A program made the position numbers and the translations under genes. DNA of 20,525 bases from a virus: positions 1 through 20,525 of the IMG/VR virus record IMGVR_UViG_3300046010_012328. One strand, 5' to 3'. Shown one piece after another: positions 7,040 to 14,106 of this stretch. Every line of letters starts with the position of its first letter. Position 1 is the stretch's first letter. Under the pieces are notes generated by a model, which worked only from the letters and a program-made list of their open reading frames with translations, was not told the DNA's origin and searched no databases.

Positions 7040-8982
7040 ATTTTTTAGTTAGAGAACTTATACAACCCATATTAGAGGATTTTCAAATTGAAATGCCTCA
7101 ATCTAATGAGGTAGTAGCTTTGTTTGGTGGTGGTTTTAAACCACCCACAAAAGGACATTTTGATGTTGTTAAGCAAACACTCAAAGATTACCCAAATATA
7201 ACTGAATTCCAAATAGTAATAGGAGGAGGTACTCGAGATGGTATTACTCCCGAAATGTCTATGAAAATTTGGGAAACATATAAGCCATTACTTTCAGATA
7301 AAATAAAGTTAATTTCATCTGTATCTCCACTTACATATATTAAAGACTATATTAAGGAAAATCCAAATACAGAAATATATACAATAGTAGGTGCTAGAGA
7401 AGGTGATGAACAGGATGCTAAAGATTTTGAACAACGTAAAGCCTTATATAAAAAACATAGTGATAATGTTAATGTTATAAAATCAGAAAGTGAAAATGGC
7501 ATTAGTGGAACTAAAGCACGTAAAACATTATCTAATAATGATTTTGAAGCATTTATAAATTATTTACCCAGTGAACTAGATCCTGCTGCTCAACAACAAG
7601 TATGGAGTATTTTAGGTAAAGAAAAAATTGAAGAAATGTCTCAAGTGGCTATTCAATCAGTTGAAGATTTTGCTGATAAGGAATTAAATCCATTGGATAT
7701 AGAATTTACAAGCCATTTCTTTGATAGATTAGTAGATCCTAGGAATATTAAGCCTATTTCATCAGCTGAACTTATTGGATTTTTTAAGCGCTTAGCTAAA
7801 AAGAAAAAGCAATTATTTGATTTTCTTTCTAAATATAAAGAAATAGTAGCTACAGATAACCGTACAGATATTAATATACCATTAGTGAAGCAATCAAATA
7901 CTGCTATTGCTAAAACTATAATGCGTAAGAAAGATTTCAAAACACCTGATCCTAAAATTGAATTTAGTGAGAGTTTAAATGAAAGTGTAAATGATTCATT
8001 TGATGATGCTTTAAATTCATTAATTAGATATATGGTTGATCAAGGTATGGATATTCAACCATTACCCACGTTAAAAATCATAGATAATGATGTAGAAAAC
8101 GCTAATAACGTTTTAGGTAAAACGGCGTATTATGATCCAAATAATTGTTCTATAACGCTTTATACGCTGAATAGACATCCAAAAGATATATTACGCTCAT
8201 TTTCTCATGAAATGATTCATCGTATTCAAGATAACGAAGGTAGATTAACAAATATTAATACTACTAATACTAATGAAGATGGTGATTTACCTGAATTAGA
8301 AAGAGAAGCATATTTAAAAGGAAACATGACATTCAGAAATTGGGAAGATTCAATTAAAAATCAAAAATATATTAGAGAATATAAAGAGTATGCTTTAAAT
8401 GAATTATTTGAAAAAGATCTTCCTAATATTAAAAAGATATCACCTACTAAATATATTGTAGGTAATGAAGATGATATCGAAGCAGAATATTTTTTCAAAA
8501 TAGAATTCGATATTTTTGATGAAAACCCAACCCCAAATAATTGGTCAGTTAATTGGAGATTTACTGATAATAATCAAAATACATCACCTGAAGCTTGGAA
8601 ACAAGTAACTGCTACCTCATTTAAAGTATTAAATGATTTTATTCAAGACAAAAAACCAAAATCAATTACAATATCTGGCAATACTGAGGCTAAAACTAAC
8701 ATATACAAATCGGAATCATTTCTAAAAAAACTAGAAACATTATTTAATAATCAATATAAGATAGATAATAGTAATGAAGATAAAATAGTTATAAATCTAA
8801 TTGAAAATATTTCCCAATCCAATGTCCAAAAACGTATGGATACATTAAATGAGTCTTATGAACAAGCTTTAGATTATTGGCAAAATGGAGATTTAAATTC
8901 TAAAAGTAAAATAGAACGTTGGAATGCTATTAAACGTAAAATAGAAAGAGAAGTTTTACAAGAAATTTATCAAATTAAATGA
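7036..8982 (+). CDS. Nucleotidyltransferase–metallopeptidase multidomain fusion
   Basis: A 648-residue mosaic. Residues about 25-190 form a cytidylyltransferase/NMNAT-like nucleotidyltransferase with GGFKPPTKGH (33-41, the HxGH-type site) and ISGTKAR (156-162, the ISSTxxR-type site). Residues about 215-310 are an unknown domain (SHFFDRLVDPRN … INIPLV … AKTIMRK). Residues about 335-455 are a zinc metallopeptidase-like domain with HEMIH (391-395) and a downstream ELEREAYLKGN where E422 or E424 could be the third ligand. Residues about 475-600 form a further alpha/beta domain with FKVLNDFIQDKKPKSITISG, which I recognise loosely as a recurrent phage domain. The C-terminus is Lys/Glu-rich and helical. 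The N-terminus MNFLVRELIQPILED resembles the shared leader. No frameshift breaks it. Whether it remains one chain or is cut into separate enzymes is open. Confidence 0.75.
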   Translation: MNFLVRELIQPILEDFQIEMPQSNEVVALFGGGFKPPTKGHFDVVKQTLKDYPNITEFQIVIGGGTRDGITPEMSMKIWETYKPLLSDKIKLISSVSPLTYIKDYIKENPNTEIYTIVGAREGDEQDAKDFEQRKALYKKHSDNVNVIKSESENGISGTKARKTLSNNDFEAFINYLPSELDPAAQQQVWSILGKEKIEEMSQVAIQSVEDFADKELNPLDIEFTSHFFDRLVDPRNIKPISSAELIGFFKRLAKKKKQLFDFLSKYKEIVATDNRTDINIPLVKQSNTAIAKTIMRKKDFKTPDPKIEFSESLNESVNDSFDDALNSLIRYMVDQGMDIQPLPTLKIIDNDVENANNVLGKTAYYDPNNCSITLYTLNRHPKDILRSFSHEMIHRIQDNEGRLTNINTTNTNEDGDLPELEREAYLKGNMTFRNWEDSIKNQKYIREYKEYALNELFEKDLPNIKKISPTKYIVGNEDDIEAEYFFKIEFDIFDENPTPNNWSVNWRFTDNNQNTSPEAWKQVTATSFKVLNDFIQDKKPKSITISGNTEAKTNIYKSESFLKKLETLFNNQYKIDNSNEDKIVINLIENISQSNVQKRMDTLNESYEQALDYWQNGDLNSKSKIERWNAIKRKIEREVLQEIYQIK

Positions 8983-9515
8983 AATATAAATTAACAGATA
9001 TATATAAACAAATTAGAGAAGAGGAAACAGCAGCTCAAGTATCACAATATAAAATATTTTGTGATATGGATGGTGTACTATGTGATTTTGATAGACGATT
9101 TGAACAATTTGGAGGAATGTCTCCTAAAGAATACGAATCAAAATATGGTATTAAAGAATTTTGGGAACTTATAGATAAAAAAATAGGTGTTCAATTTTGG
9201 TCTAAAATGCCATGGATGTCGGATGGTAAACAACTTTGGGACTATATTAAAAAATACAATCCATCTTTACTTTCAGCTCCATCCAGAGAAGCATCTTCTC
9301 GCTATGGAAAACATTTATGGGTAAAAGAAAATATACCTGGAACTAAATTGATTTTAGCAAATAGAGAAAAGAAAAAAAATTATTCTGGAAAAAATCAAAT
9401 ACTTATCGACGACCGCCCTGATAATATTAATGAATGGAAGGCAGCAGGAGGTATAGGTATTTTACATACTTCAACATCAAACACAATTAACGAATTAAAG
9501 CAACTAGGATTATGA
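8979..9515 (+). CDS. HAD-family 5'(3')-deoxyribonucleotidase-like phosphatase
   Basis: A 178-residue HAD hydrolase. Motif I is DMDGVLCDF (D29 nucleophile, D31 acid/base), followed by the FW…W…M cap signature (FWELIDKK…FWSKMPWM) of the NT5C/5'(3')-nucleotidase branch. Motif II is the Ser in LLSAPS, motif III is a Lys in LANREKKKNYS, and motif IV is LIDDRPDN. It would dephosphorylate nucleoside monophosphates, so a role in phage nucleotide pools is likely. The first 20 residues before the HAD core (MKYKLTDIYKQIREEE) are an extension not needed for the fold and resemble the leader on other proteins here. The start is fixed by the ATGA overlap with the upstream gene; its own TGA overlaps the next start. 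Confidence 0.8.
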   Translation: MKYKLTDIYKQIREEETAAQVSQYKIFCDMDGVLCDFDRRFEQFGGMSPKEYESKYGIKEFWELIDKKIGVQFWSKMPWMSDGKQLWDYIKKYNPSLLSAPSREASSRYGKHLWVKENIPGTKLILANREKKKNYSGKNQILIDDRPDNINEWKAAGGIGILHTSTSNTINELKQLGL

Positions 9516-10162
9516 AATACCAATATAAATTAGTAAAAGAAAATGAAGGTGAAGAAGAAGTTAGTGGATTAAAAGGAATACAATCCCAGAATGAATTAGT
9601 ATTAACAGCCTTAGAAGGACGTACTGCTAAAGAACTTCTTGATATCATTAATGATCCTGCTAACTTAGATAAAGTATATGCTAAAGAAGCTTCTGGATTG
9701 AAAGATATCAAAATTAAAGTATTTGGTGATATGCCTAATGCTCGCTATAGATTAAATGATAATATTGCTATATATAAGGAAAATGGTACTTCTCTTTATT
9801 CCAAAATAGAAAATGCAGTTGGTGCAAAATTTGATAGAAAAGGAGCCGAAATTAATAAAGATAAAGCAGGTAACATTCGATTTATTTTTCCTAAAAATAA
9901 CAAATACAATGTAGATTTAGTAGAAAAGTATTTTAATACTATGGACAGTGGTGAAAAAGCTAAAAAAGCCGATTTACGACCTAAAGAAGTAGATGAACTT
10001 ACATTAAGATTTCCATTAAGTGATGGTCCAACTCTTAGAAAAATATTAGATAATGCTAATTTAGAATCAGGTAAAGATTATAAGTTGGGCAAGCAAGAAG
10101 CAATAAAAGAAGATTTACGCAGTTTAGTTAAAAAAGAAATTACAAAGTTTTATAAAAAATAA
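9512..10162 (+). CDS. Unknown phage protein, charged, alpha/beta
   Basis: A 216-residue protein that I do not recognise. It begins with a short acidic segment (KENEGEEEV) and then a helical and mixed alpha/beta body with many Lys, Asp and Asn residues. A plausible compact domain spans residues about 65-135 (IKIKVFGDMPNARYRLND … NIRFIFPKNNKYNVDLV). The C-terminus DLRSLVKKEITKFYKK is an amphipathic Lys-rich helix resembling the ELRQLIRE leader, but at the other end of the protein. There are no Cys motifs, membrane segments or enzyme signatures. It is coupled to the nucleotidase upstream through an ATGA overlap and separated from the zinc-ribbon gene by 3 bases, so it is co-expressed with the accessory enzyme block. 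Confidence 0.6.
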   Translation: MKYQYKLVKENEGEEEVSGLKGIQSQNELVLTALEGRTAKELLDIINDPANLDKVYAKEASGLKDIKIKVFGDMPNARYRLNDNIAIYKENGTSLYSKIENAVGAKFDRKGAEINKDKAGNIRFIFPKNNKYNVDLVEKYFNTMDSGEKAKKADLRPKEVDELTLRFPLSDGPTLRKILDNANLESGKDYKLGKQEAIKEDLRSLVKKEITKFYKK

Positions 10163-10165
10163 TTT

Positions 10166-10735
10166 ATGTCAGAGAACGTTTTAAAAAAGGATTTCAAACA
10201 GAAAGATGTTCAACGTCTTCGTAATCTTGTTCAAGGCAAGTACGGAGAAAGAACTACTGTGGGAATCGGTTATGAGAAGAAAAAAAGTTTTCATGATGAA
10301 GGAGATGTGTGGGAAGAAGATGGTAGACAATGGACCATCAAAAATGGCATTAGGCAAAATCTTACTAAATTAGATAAAGCAAAGAAATCAGTAACTTTGC
10401 CGCTTTTTTGTCCTTGTTGCTCTAATTTAATGAAAAATAAATTCGATAAACTATTTTATATTCAATATAATAGATGCTTCAATTGTCAAATTGACTTTGA
10501 AACAGATATTCGTAAAATGGGATTATGGGAAGAATATGAAAAAAATATCATCAATTCAGATGTAGATCATCTTATTAAAGATTATAATGTTTGGATGGAT
10601 GAAGTTATCAATGGTTCAAATGAAAGTTTTATCACTGAAGCCGGAGATATTGAAAAATGGGATGGCTCAGCAAAGAAAAAGTTGTTAGAAAATAAAGAAG
10701 AAACAATTAAATATTTGCAAACCTTAAAACGATGA
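10166..10735 (+). CDS. Zinc-ribbon phage protein
   Basis: A 189-residue protein with a four-Cys zinc ribbon: C82-P-C84-C85 and C104-F-N-C107, the two knuckles separated by about 20 residues. Ahead of it is a strongly patterned segment (GDVWEEDGRQWTIKNGIRQN, residues about 47-66) and then TKLDKAKK. Behind it is KMGLWEEYEKNIINSDVDH and a helical C-terminus. I recall the GDVWEEDG…WTIKNGI signature as conserved in T4-like marine phages, without a known function. Zinc binding is supported by the Cys spacing. A role in nucleic-acid binding, transcription or particle assembly would be inference only. The ATG follows the upstream TAA by 3 bases, and the TGA is 4 bases before the next gene. Confidence 0.7.
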   Translation: MSENVLKKDFKQKDVQRLRNLVQGKYGERTTVGIGYEKKKSFHDEGDVWEEDGRQWTIKNGIRQNLTKLDKAKKSVTLPLFCPCCSNLMKNKFDKLFYIQYNRCFNCQIDFETDIRKMGLWEEYEKNIINSDVDHLIKDYNVWMDEVINGSNESFITEAGDIEKWDGSAKKKLLENKEETIKYLQTLKR

Positions 10736-10739
10736 AACC

Positions 10740-11360
10740 ATGGTCCCAGTTCCAATTTATCTAACAGTTGTAACAGCACTAATAACAGCAATTTTTGGTC
10801 CTATTATTGTAGAATGGGTTAAATCCCGATTCTTTAAACCTAATAAAGATGCATTAGGTGAATCTATTGATACAGATGAAAAAATAGACCACCAGTTAGA
10901 AATCTTAATGAATGAACTAAATTGTGATAGAATGTGCATTTCCCAATTCCATAATGGGGGACATTTTTATCCTACAGGAAAATCAATTAAGAAATTTAGT
11001 ATTTTTTATGAACGGACTACAAATAGGACTGCAACAATAAAAGATACATTTCAAAATATTCCTGTATCTTTATTTCCTAAGGCATTTTCCTTATTATATA
11101 GAGACGGAGAAATTATAGTTCCTAACACTAATGAAAGTACGGTAGATTGTGGTTTATTTCAAGTTAATGGAAAATCATATAAAACTAAATCGTTCTATGT
11201 TTTTTCCATAAAAGATATAAATAACAATTTTATAGGTTCTTTAACTATTTCATATTATGGTAAGAAACATTCCTTTACTCAAGAAGAATGGATATTAGTA
11301 AGACAGAAAATAGGCGTAATAGGAGCAATTTTAACTGACTACTTGCACGGAAAAAGATAA
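10740..11360 (+). CDS. Membrane-anchored GAF-like protein
   Basis: A 206-residue protein. Residues about 5-27 (IYLTVVTALITAIFGPIIVEWV) form one uncleaved transmembrane anchor followed by Lys/Arg, predicting a cytoplasmic C-terminal domain. Residues about 45-200 resemble a GAF-type sensor fold: a helix (LEILMNELNCDRMCISQFHNG), then beta strands with the HNGGHFYPTGKSIKKFS stretch, and a final beta strand/helix (IGSLTISYYGKKHSFTQEEWILVRQKIG). No histidine kinase, cyclase or phosphodiesterase output domain is attached. A small membrane-tethered GAF protein could sense a host metabolite or second messenger, or act on the host envelope. The start is the ATG at 10740, because the ATG at 10732 is in another frame. 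It ends a block and is followed by a promoter-like element. Confidence 0.65.
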   Translation: MVPVPIYLTVVTALITAIFGPIIVEWVKSRFFKPNKDALGESIDTDEKIDHQLEILMNELNCDRMCISQFHNGGHFYPTGKSIKKFSIFYERTTNRTATIKDTFQNIPVSLFPKAFSLLYRDGEIIVPNTNESTVDCGLFQVNGKSYKTKSFYVFSIKDINNNFIGSLTISYYGKKHSFTQEEWILVRQKIGVIGAILTDYLHGKR

Positions 11361-11365
11361 ACGCA

Positions 11366-11380
11366 ATATTTATAATAAAA
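11366..11380 (+). promoter_or_regulatory. Putative phage promoter, exact copy of the 1366 element
   Basis: ATATTTATAATAAAA is identical over 15 bases to the element at 1366-1380 and lies 10 bases before the ATG at 11390, in a 29-base gap. The next gene has no ribosome binding site (leader TATACTATAATG). Recurrence at the same distance from a start codon supports promoter function. Confidence 0.55.
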
Positions 11381-11389
11381 TATACTATA

Positions 11390-11794
11390 ATGAATAATTC
11401 ATTTGAACATATGCAAAAATTAGCTTTTGGTAAAATTATTACTGGGGCTGAAAAAGAAGTTTTAACTGAGAATGCACTTAAAGCTAAAATTAAAGAATTA
11501 GTCCATTCATCTTTAGGTGAAGCTAAGAAAAAGAAAAAAGATGCAGATGTAGCTCCTCAAGAAGATATAGATCTAGAAATGGATGCTACTGAAGAAATGC
11601 CTGAGGATACTATGGCCCCTGAACCAACAGATGGAGCAGATATTGATCCAACAGTTAAATCAATCCAGGACTCACTTCAAAAAGCATATGCTTTAGCCCA
11701 ACAATTAGGCGATGAAAAATTAGCAACCCAAATAGGTAATACACTTACTATGTTACTTAGAGATCAAGTATTAGGTCTTAATAAACAACAATAA
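11390..11794 (+). CDS. Acidic small phage protein with MQKLA motif
   Basis: A 134-residue protein in three parts. Residues 4-22 contain SFEHMQKLAFGKIITGAEK, a form of the MQKLAGIIT motif that ends two other proteins in the window. Residues 26-50 are a Lys-rich helix (ALKAKIKELVHSSLGEAKKKKKD) resembling the ELRQLIRE leader. Residues 52-88 are a disordered acidic stretch (Asp/Glu/Pro/Met-rich). A C-terminal amphipathic helix follows (SIQDSLQKAYALAQQLGDEKLATQIGNTLTMLL). No enzyme motif is present. The layout of peptide tags, acidic linker and helical end suggests a scaffold-like, internal head or adaptor protein, but this is inference. Confidence 0.6.
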   Translation: MNNSFEHMQKLAFGKIITGAEKEVLTENALKAKIKELVHSSLGEAKKKKKDADVAPQEDIDLEMDATEEMPEDTMAPEPTDGADIDPTVKSIQDSLQKAYALAQQLGDEKLATQIGNTLTMLLRDQVLGLNKQQ

Positions 11795-11814
11795 ATAAAC
11801 AAATAAATAAACAA
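11791..11814 (+). repeat. Perfect 12-bp tandem duplication
   Basis: ATAAATAAACAA occurs twice back to back (11791-11802 and 11803-11814), starting inside the stop codon of the acidic protein gene. It forms most of the A-rich leader of the H1-like gene at 11827. It may be simple slippage, or it may extend an unstructured A-rich leader that aids initiation without a Shine-Dalgarno sequence. Confidence 0.7.
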
Positions 11815-11826
11815 AAACAAACATTT

Positions 11827-12000
11827 ATGAATTCACAAGAACTATTTGAACAAATTAGTGGGTTATTCGAAACAGCAAAAGAAAACCATGCTGAAACAAC
11901 TAAAGCCGCTAAAGGTAGAGCACGCAAAGCACTTTCCGAAATGAAAAAACTTATTGCTGCTTACAACAAAGCTTCTGTTGCCGAAGTAAAAGCAAAGTAA
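11827..12000 (+). CDS. Histone H1-like (Hc1-type) DNA-binding protein
   Basis: A 57-residue protein, ATG at 11827 and TAA ending at 12000. The layout is an acidic helical N-terminus (ELFEQISGLFETAKEN), a basic core K26-K41 (KAAKGRARKALSEMKK) and a helical tail. This matches my memory of the small histone-H1-like (Hc1) proteins of Bacteroidota, which are about 58 residues with a KAAGxRxRKxLxxLK core. Such proteins bind and compact DNA. In a phage it could condense packaged DNA or coat host or phage DNA. It lies between an acidic protein and an unknown phage gene with a 1-base gap to the latter, so it is part of the operon. The family assignment rests on pattern memory. The alternative is a small coiled-coil protein of similar composition. 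Confidence 0.65.
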   Translation: MNSQELFEQISGLFETAKENHAETTKAAKGRARKALSEMKKLIAAYNKASVAEVKAK

Positions 12001-12001
12001 A

Positions 12002-12463
12002 ATGGCACAACTTACCCCAAGAGAACTAGCAATCAAAAATCAACTCTATAATCAATATAAACAAAACAAAAATGAGTTTATAAAAGATTATGGGTCCGAT
12101 GCTGAGCGAGTTATGTTGGGGAGAGCAATTAAATTAGCAAAATCAATGGCTGCAAAAGACGACAAACAAAAAATTAAGGAAATGATTAAAAAGGCCCTTC
12201 AAGGGCCTATTTCCGAAACTGAAGAAATCAATTCAATTGAGTATATACAAAATCGTAGACCAATTGAAAGTAATCCTGAAGATGTAATTAAGTTGGATGT
12301 TCCATTACTTATTCGTATAATGGAATACGCTAGAGAAGATGCTAAAACAGATATGGATTTACATTTTGCTGCTGAAAACATGATTCAATTATCAAAAGCA
12401 AACAGAATTCTCAATATGGGGGATTATGAAAGCATTGTTTCTCCATACGTAAAAATTGATTAA
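12002..12463 (+). CDS. Unknown conserved phage protein, two helical modules
   Basis: A 153-residue all-helical protein with two parts. Residues 1-65 (ELAIKNQLYNQYKQNKNEFI … AIKLAKSMAAK … KQKIKEMIKKALQG) form a basic helical module. Residues about 98-150 form a second module with the striking stretch DVPLLIRIMEYAREDAKTDM followed by DLHFAAENMI. I recall this second stretch as common in uncharacterised marine phage proteins. The linker ISETEEINSIEYIQNRRP is flexible. A GC-rich hairpin lies in the DNA exactly at the end of the first module. There are no catalytic motifs. The start at 12002 is 1 base after the stop of the H1-like gene. A structural or DNA-associated role is possible but not shown. 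Confidence 0.62.
   Translation: MAQLTPRELAIKNQLYNQYKQNKNEFIKDYGSDAERVMLGRAIKLAKSMAAKDDKQKIKEMIKKALQGPISETEEINSIEYIQNRRPIESNPEDVIKLDVPLLIRIMEYAREDAKTDMDLHFAAENMIQLSKANRILNMGDYESIVSPYVKID
12192..12208 (+). other. GC-rich hairpin inside coding sequence
   Basis: AGGCCCT (12192-12198) and AGGGCCT (12202-12208) form a perfect 7-bp stem with a TCA loop, followed by ATTTCC. It is by far the most GC-rich short stretch in this AT-rich gene and encodes the junction KALQGPISE between two protein modules. It may attenuate transcription or pause translation at a domain boundary. Confidence 0.5.
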
Positions 12464-12464
12464 A

Positions 12465-12959
12465 ATGACTAAAAACGAGTTTAGAGATAGAATTAAATCT
12501 TTAGTTAAACAAGTATATTCAGGCGCAACCAAATCAACAGAAGTAGATTTAGATGAACCCGATATTGTATCTTTAGATACAACTCGTTTTCCAGTATTAG
12601 TTAAATTTCCAACACTTAGAGATACCATTATTAAATTATTAACAGATCAATACGATTTGTTTTTAAAAGACATTGAATGGGTAGCACCTCGTCCTACTAC
12701 ATTTCGTATTGTGTTAGCAAACGATCAAGTATTTTACTTGATATTCACTGACAGAACATGGATTGGTAAAGTAGAAGGTAAAAAATATTACTTATTAAAC
12801 ATAAGTGAAGAACAAAATTGTGTTGAATCTATAGCTAGAATATTATCTTACGGTGCTAAAGTAGTAGTAGATACTCCAACTGAAACACCAGTACCTGAAA
12901 CCCCAGCAGAAGAGCCAGCACCTGAAACACCTGCTGAAGAAACACCACCAACAGCATAA
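12465..12959 (+). CDS. Unknown conserved phage protein with Pro/Glu-rich tail
   Basis: A 164-residue protein from the ATG at 12465. An in-frame TTG at 12456 lies inside the upstream gene and is less likely. Residues 1-20 (TKNEFRDRIKSLVKQVYSG) form a basic amphipathic helix. Residues about 40-130 form one alpha/beta domain with the pattern RFPVLVKFPTLRDTIIKLL, then DIEWVAPRPTTFRIVLANDQ and a FYLIFTDRTW strand, which I recall as conserved in T4-like marine phages without a function. The C-terminal 28 residues are low-complexity Pro/Glu/Thr repeats (ETPAEE units), probably a disordered acidic linker or tail. There is no enzyme motif. The TAA overlaps the next ATG (TAATG). Confidence 0.62.
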   Translation: MTKNEFRDRIKSLVKQVYSGATKSTEVDLDEPDIVSLDTTRFPVLVKFPTLRDTIIKLLTDQYDLFLKDIEWVAPRPTTFRIVLANDQVFYLIFTDRTWIGKVEGKKYYLLNISEEQNCVESIARILSYGAKVVVDTPTETPVPETPAEEPAPETPAEETPPTA

Positions 12960-14095
12960 TGGATATTTTAGAAAAATTTTTACATAGTGTAGCTTACAAA
13001 TTCCCCAAAGGATATCCTGACATGAATAATGAGCAGGATATCAATCTTTTAGCTAGTTTATTAGAAGGATTAGGAATTGACTTAAGTGAAGATAAATCTT
13101 CTGACAGACAAGAAGCTAAAGAAATTTTAAAAAGAGAATTAGATTTAACAGATCAAGACTTTAAAGATAGCGGATTGCAATTTTATGTTCTAGTACCTGG
13201 AAATCAAAGACTATCATTTGTAGATAAAATTGAAAATATAGATACAGGAACAGATAAAAAATTTGAATATAATTCAACACCATCTGCATTCTCATCCTTA
13301 GGTTATTTTATGTATGGTAGTGTAAAGTTTGGAATTAAACCAGGTGAAAAACAAGGTGGAAAATCCGCAGGTTTAGATAATGAAGATAATTTTGTTAGTA
13401 TTATTAACTCATTATTAGAAGATGGTCCTAAAGATATAAAAATAACAGATGGTGAAAATACAGTAGTATATAAAAATATTACTCAAGCTATGGCTACTGG
13501 TAGATCAGTTTCTGATTACTCTAAATCTGATGTTAATTTTTATGATGGTGAAACTGATAAGGGTGGTTTATCTTTGAAAAAAGAAAATGCAATATATTGG
13601 GAATCGTCTGATGTCAGATTTAAAAATGAAGTAAGTAACTTAGTCAAAGCTATTACTAGTGGTAAATTAGGTGATGAAATATCTTATATTCCATATACTG
13701 ATATCAGAGGAAATACAGATCCAGGTATTATTAAAATGTATAATAAGAAAGAAAATAAACCAATTGCGGGTATTATAGTAAAAGATTTACCCCAACAAGA
13801 TATACAACAAGTTATTTTCGGTAATGATAATGTACCAGTAGCTGTTGCTACTTGGAGATCAAGTGATTTTACTGTTGAAGAAGATACAATTGTAGTTAAA
13901 GCTAAAAAGTTATATACTACATTAAAAGATATTGAAAAAGATAAATCACTTCCCGTATTGAATATCAGACATGATAAAACAAGAAGATCATCAAAAGGGT
14001 TAAGAGCTTTATTACAAACTGAAAAATCTTTATATAAGGATGAATCTCTAAAGGGCAACAATGTTGAACTTTCATATAACAAAATAATGTCATAA
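12959..14095 (+). CDS. Unknown phage protein with possible nuclease-like core
   Basis: A 378-residue protein. The N-terminus is helical (DILEKFLHSVAYKF) and acidic up to residue about 60. The central part contains D191-V-N-F … G-L-S-L-K207-K … YWES (213-216). This D-x(15)-K spacing, with a conserved-looking KKENAIYWES block, recalls PD-(D/E)XK-like restriction-endonuclease folds in other phage proteins, although the usual D/E before x-K is replaced by Ser. The C-terminal half has alternating strands (AGIIVKDLPQQDIQQVIFG … VPVAVATWRSSDFTVEEDTIVV) ending in a basic region (HDKTRRSSKGLRALL). The start overlaps the upstream stop. Its function is not established; a nuclease fold is only a lead. 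Confidence 0.6.
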   Translation: MDILEKFLHSVAYKFPKGYPDMNNEQDINLLASLLEGLGIDLSEDKSSDRQEAKEILKRELDLTDQDFKDSGLQFYVLVPGNQRLSFVDKIENIDTGTDKKFEYNSTPSAFSSLGYFMYGSVKFGIKPGEKQGGKSAGLDNEDNFVSIINSLLEDGPKDIKITDGENTVVYKNITQAMATGRSVSDYSKSDVNFYDGETDKGGLSLKKENAIYWESSDVRFKNEVSNLVKAITSGKLGDEISYIPYTDIRGNTDPGIIKMYNKKENKPIAGIIVKDLPQQDIQQVIFGNDNVPVAVATWRSSDFTVEEDTIVVKAKKLYTTLKDIEKDKSLPVLNIRHDKTRRSSKGLRALLQTEKSLYKDESLKGNNVELSYNKIMS

Positions 14096-14106
14096 TATTT
14101 ATTGGT

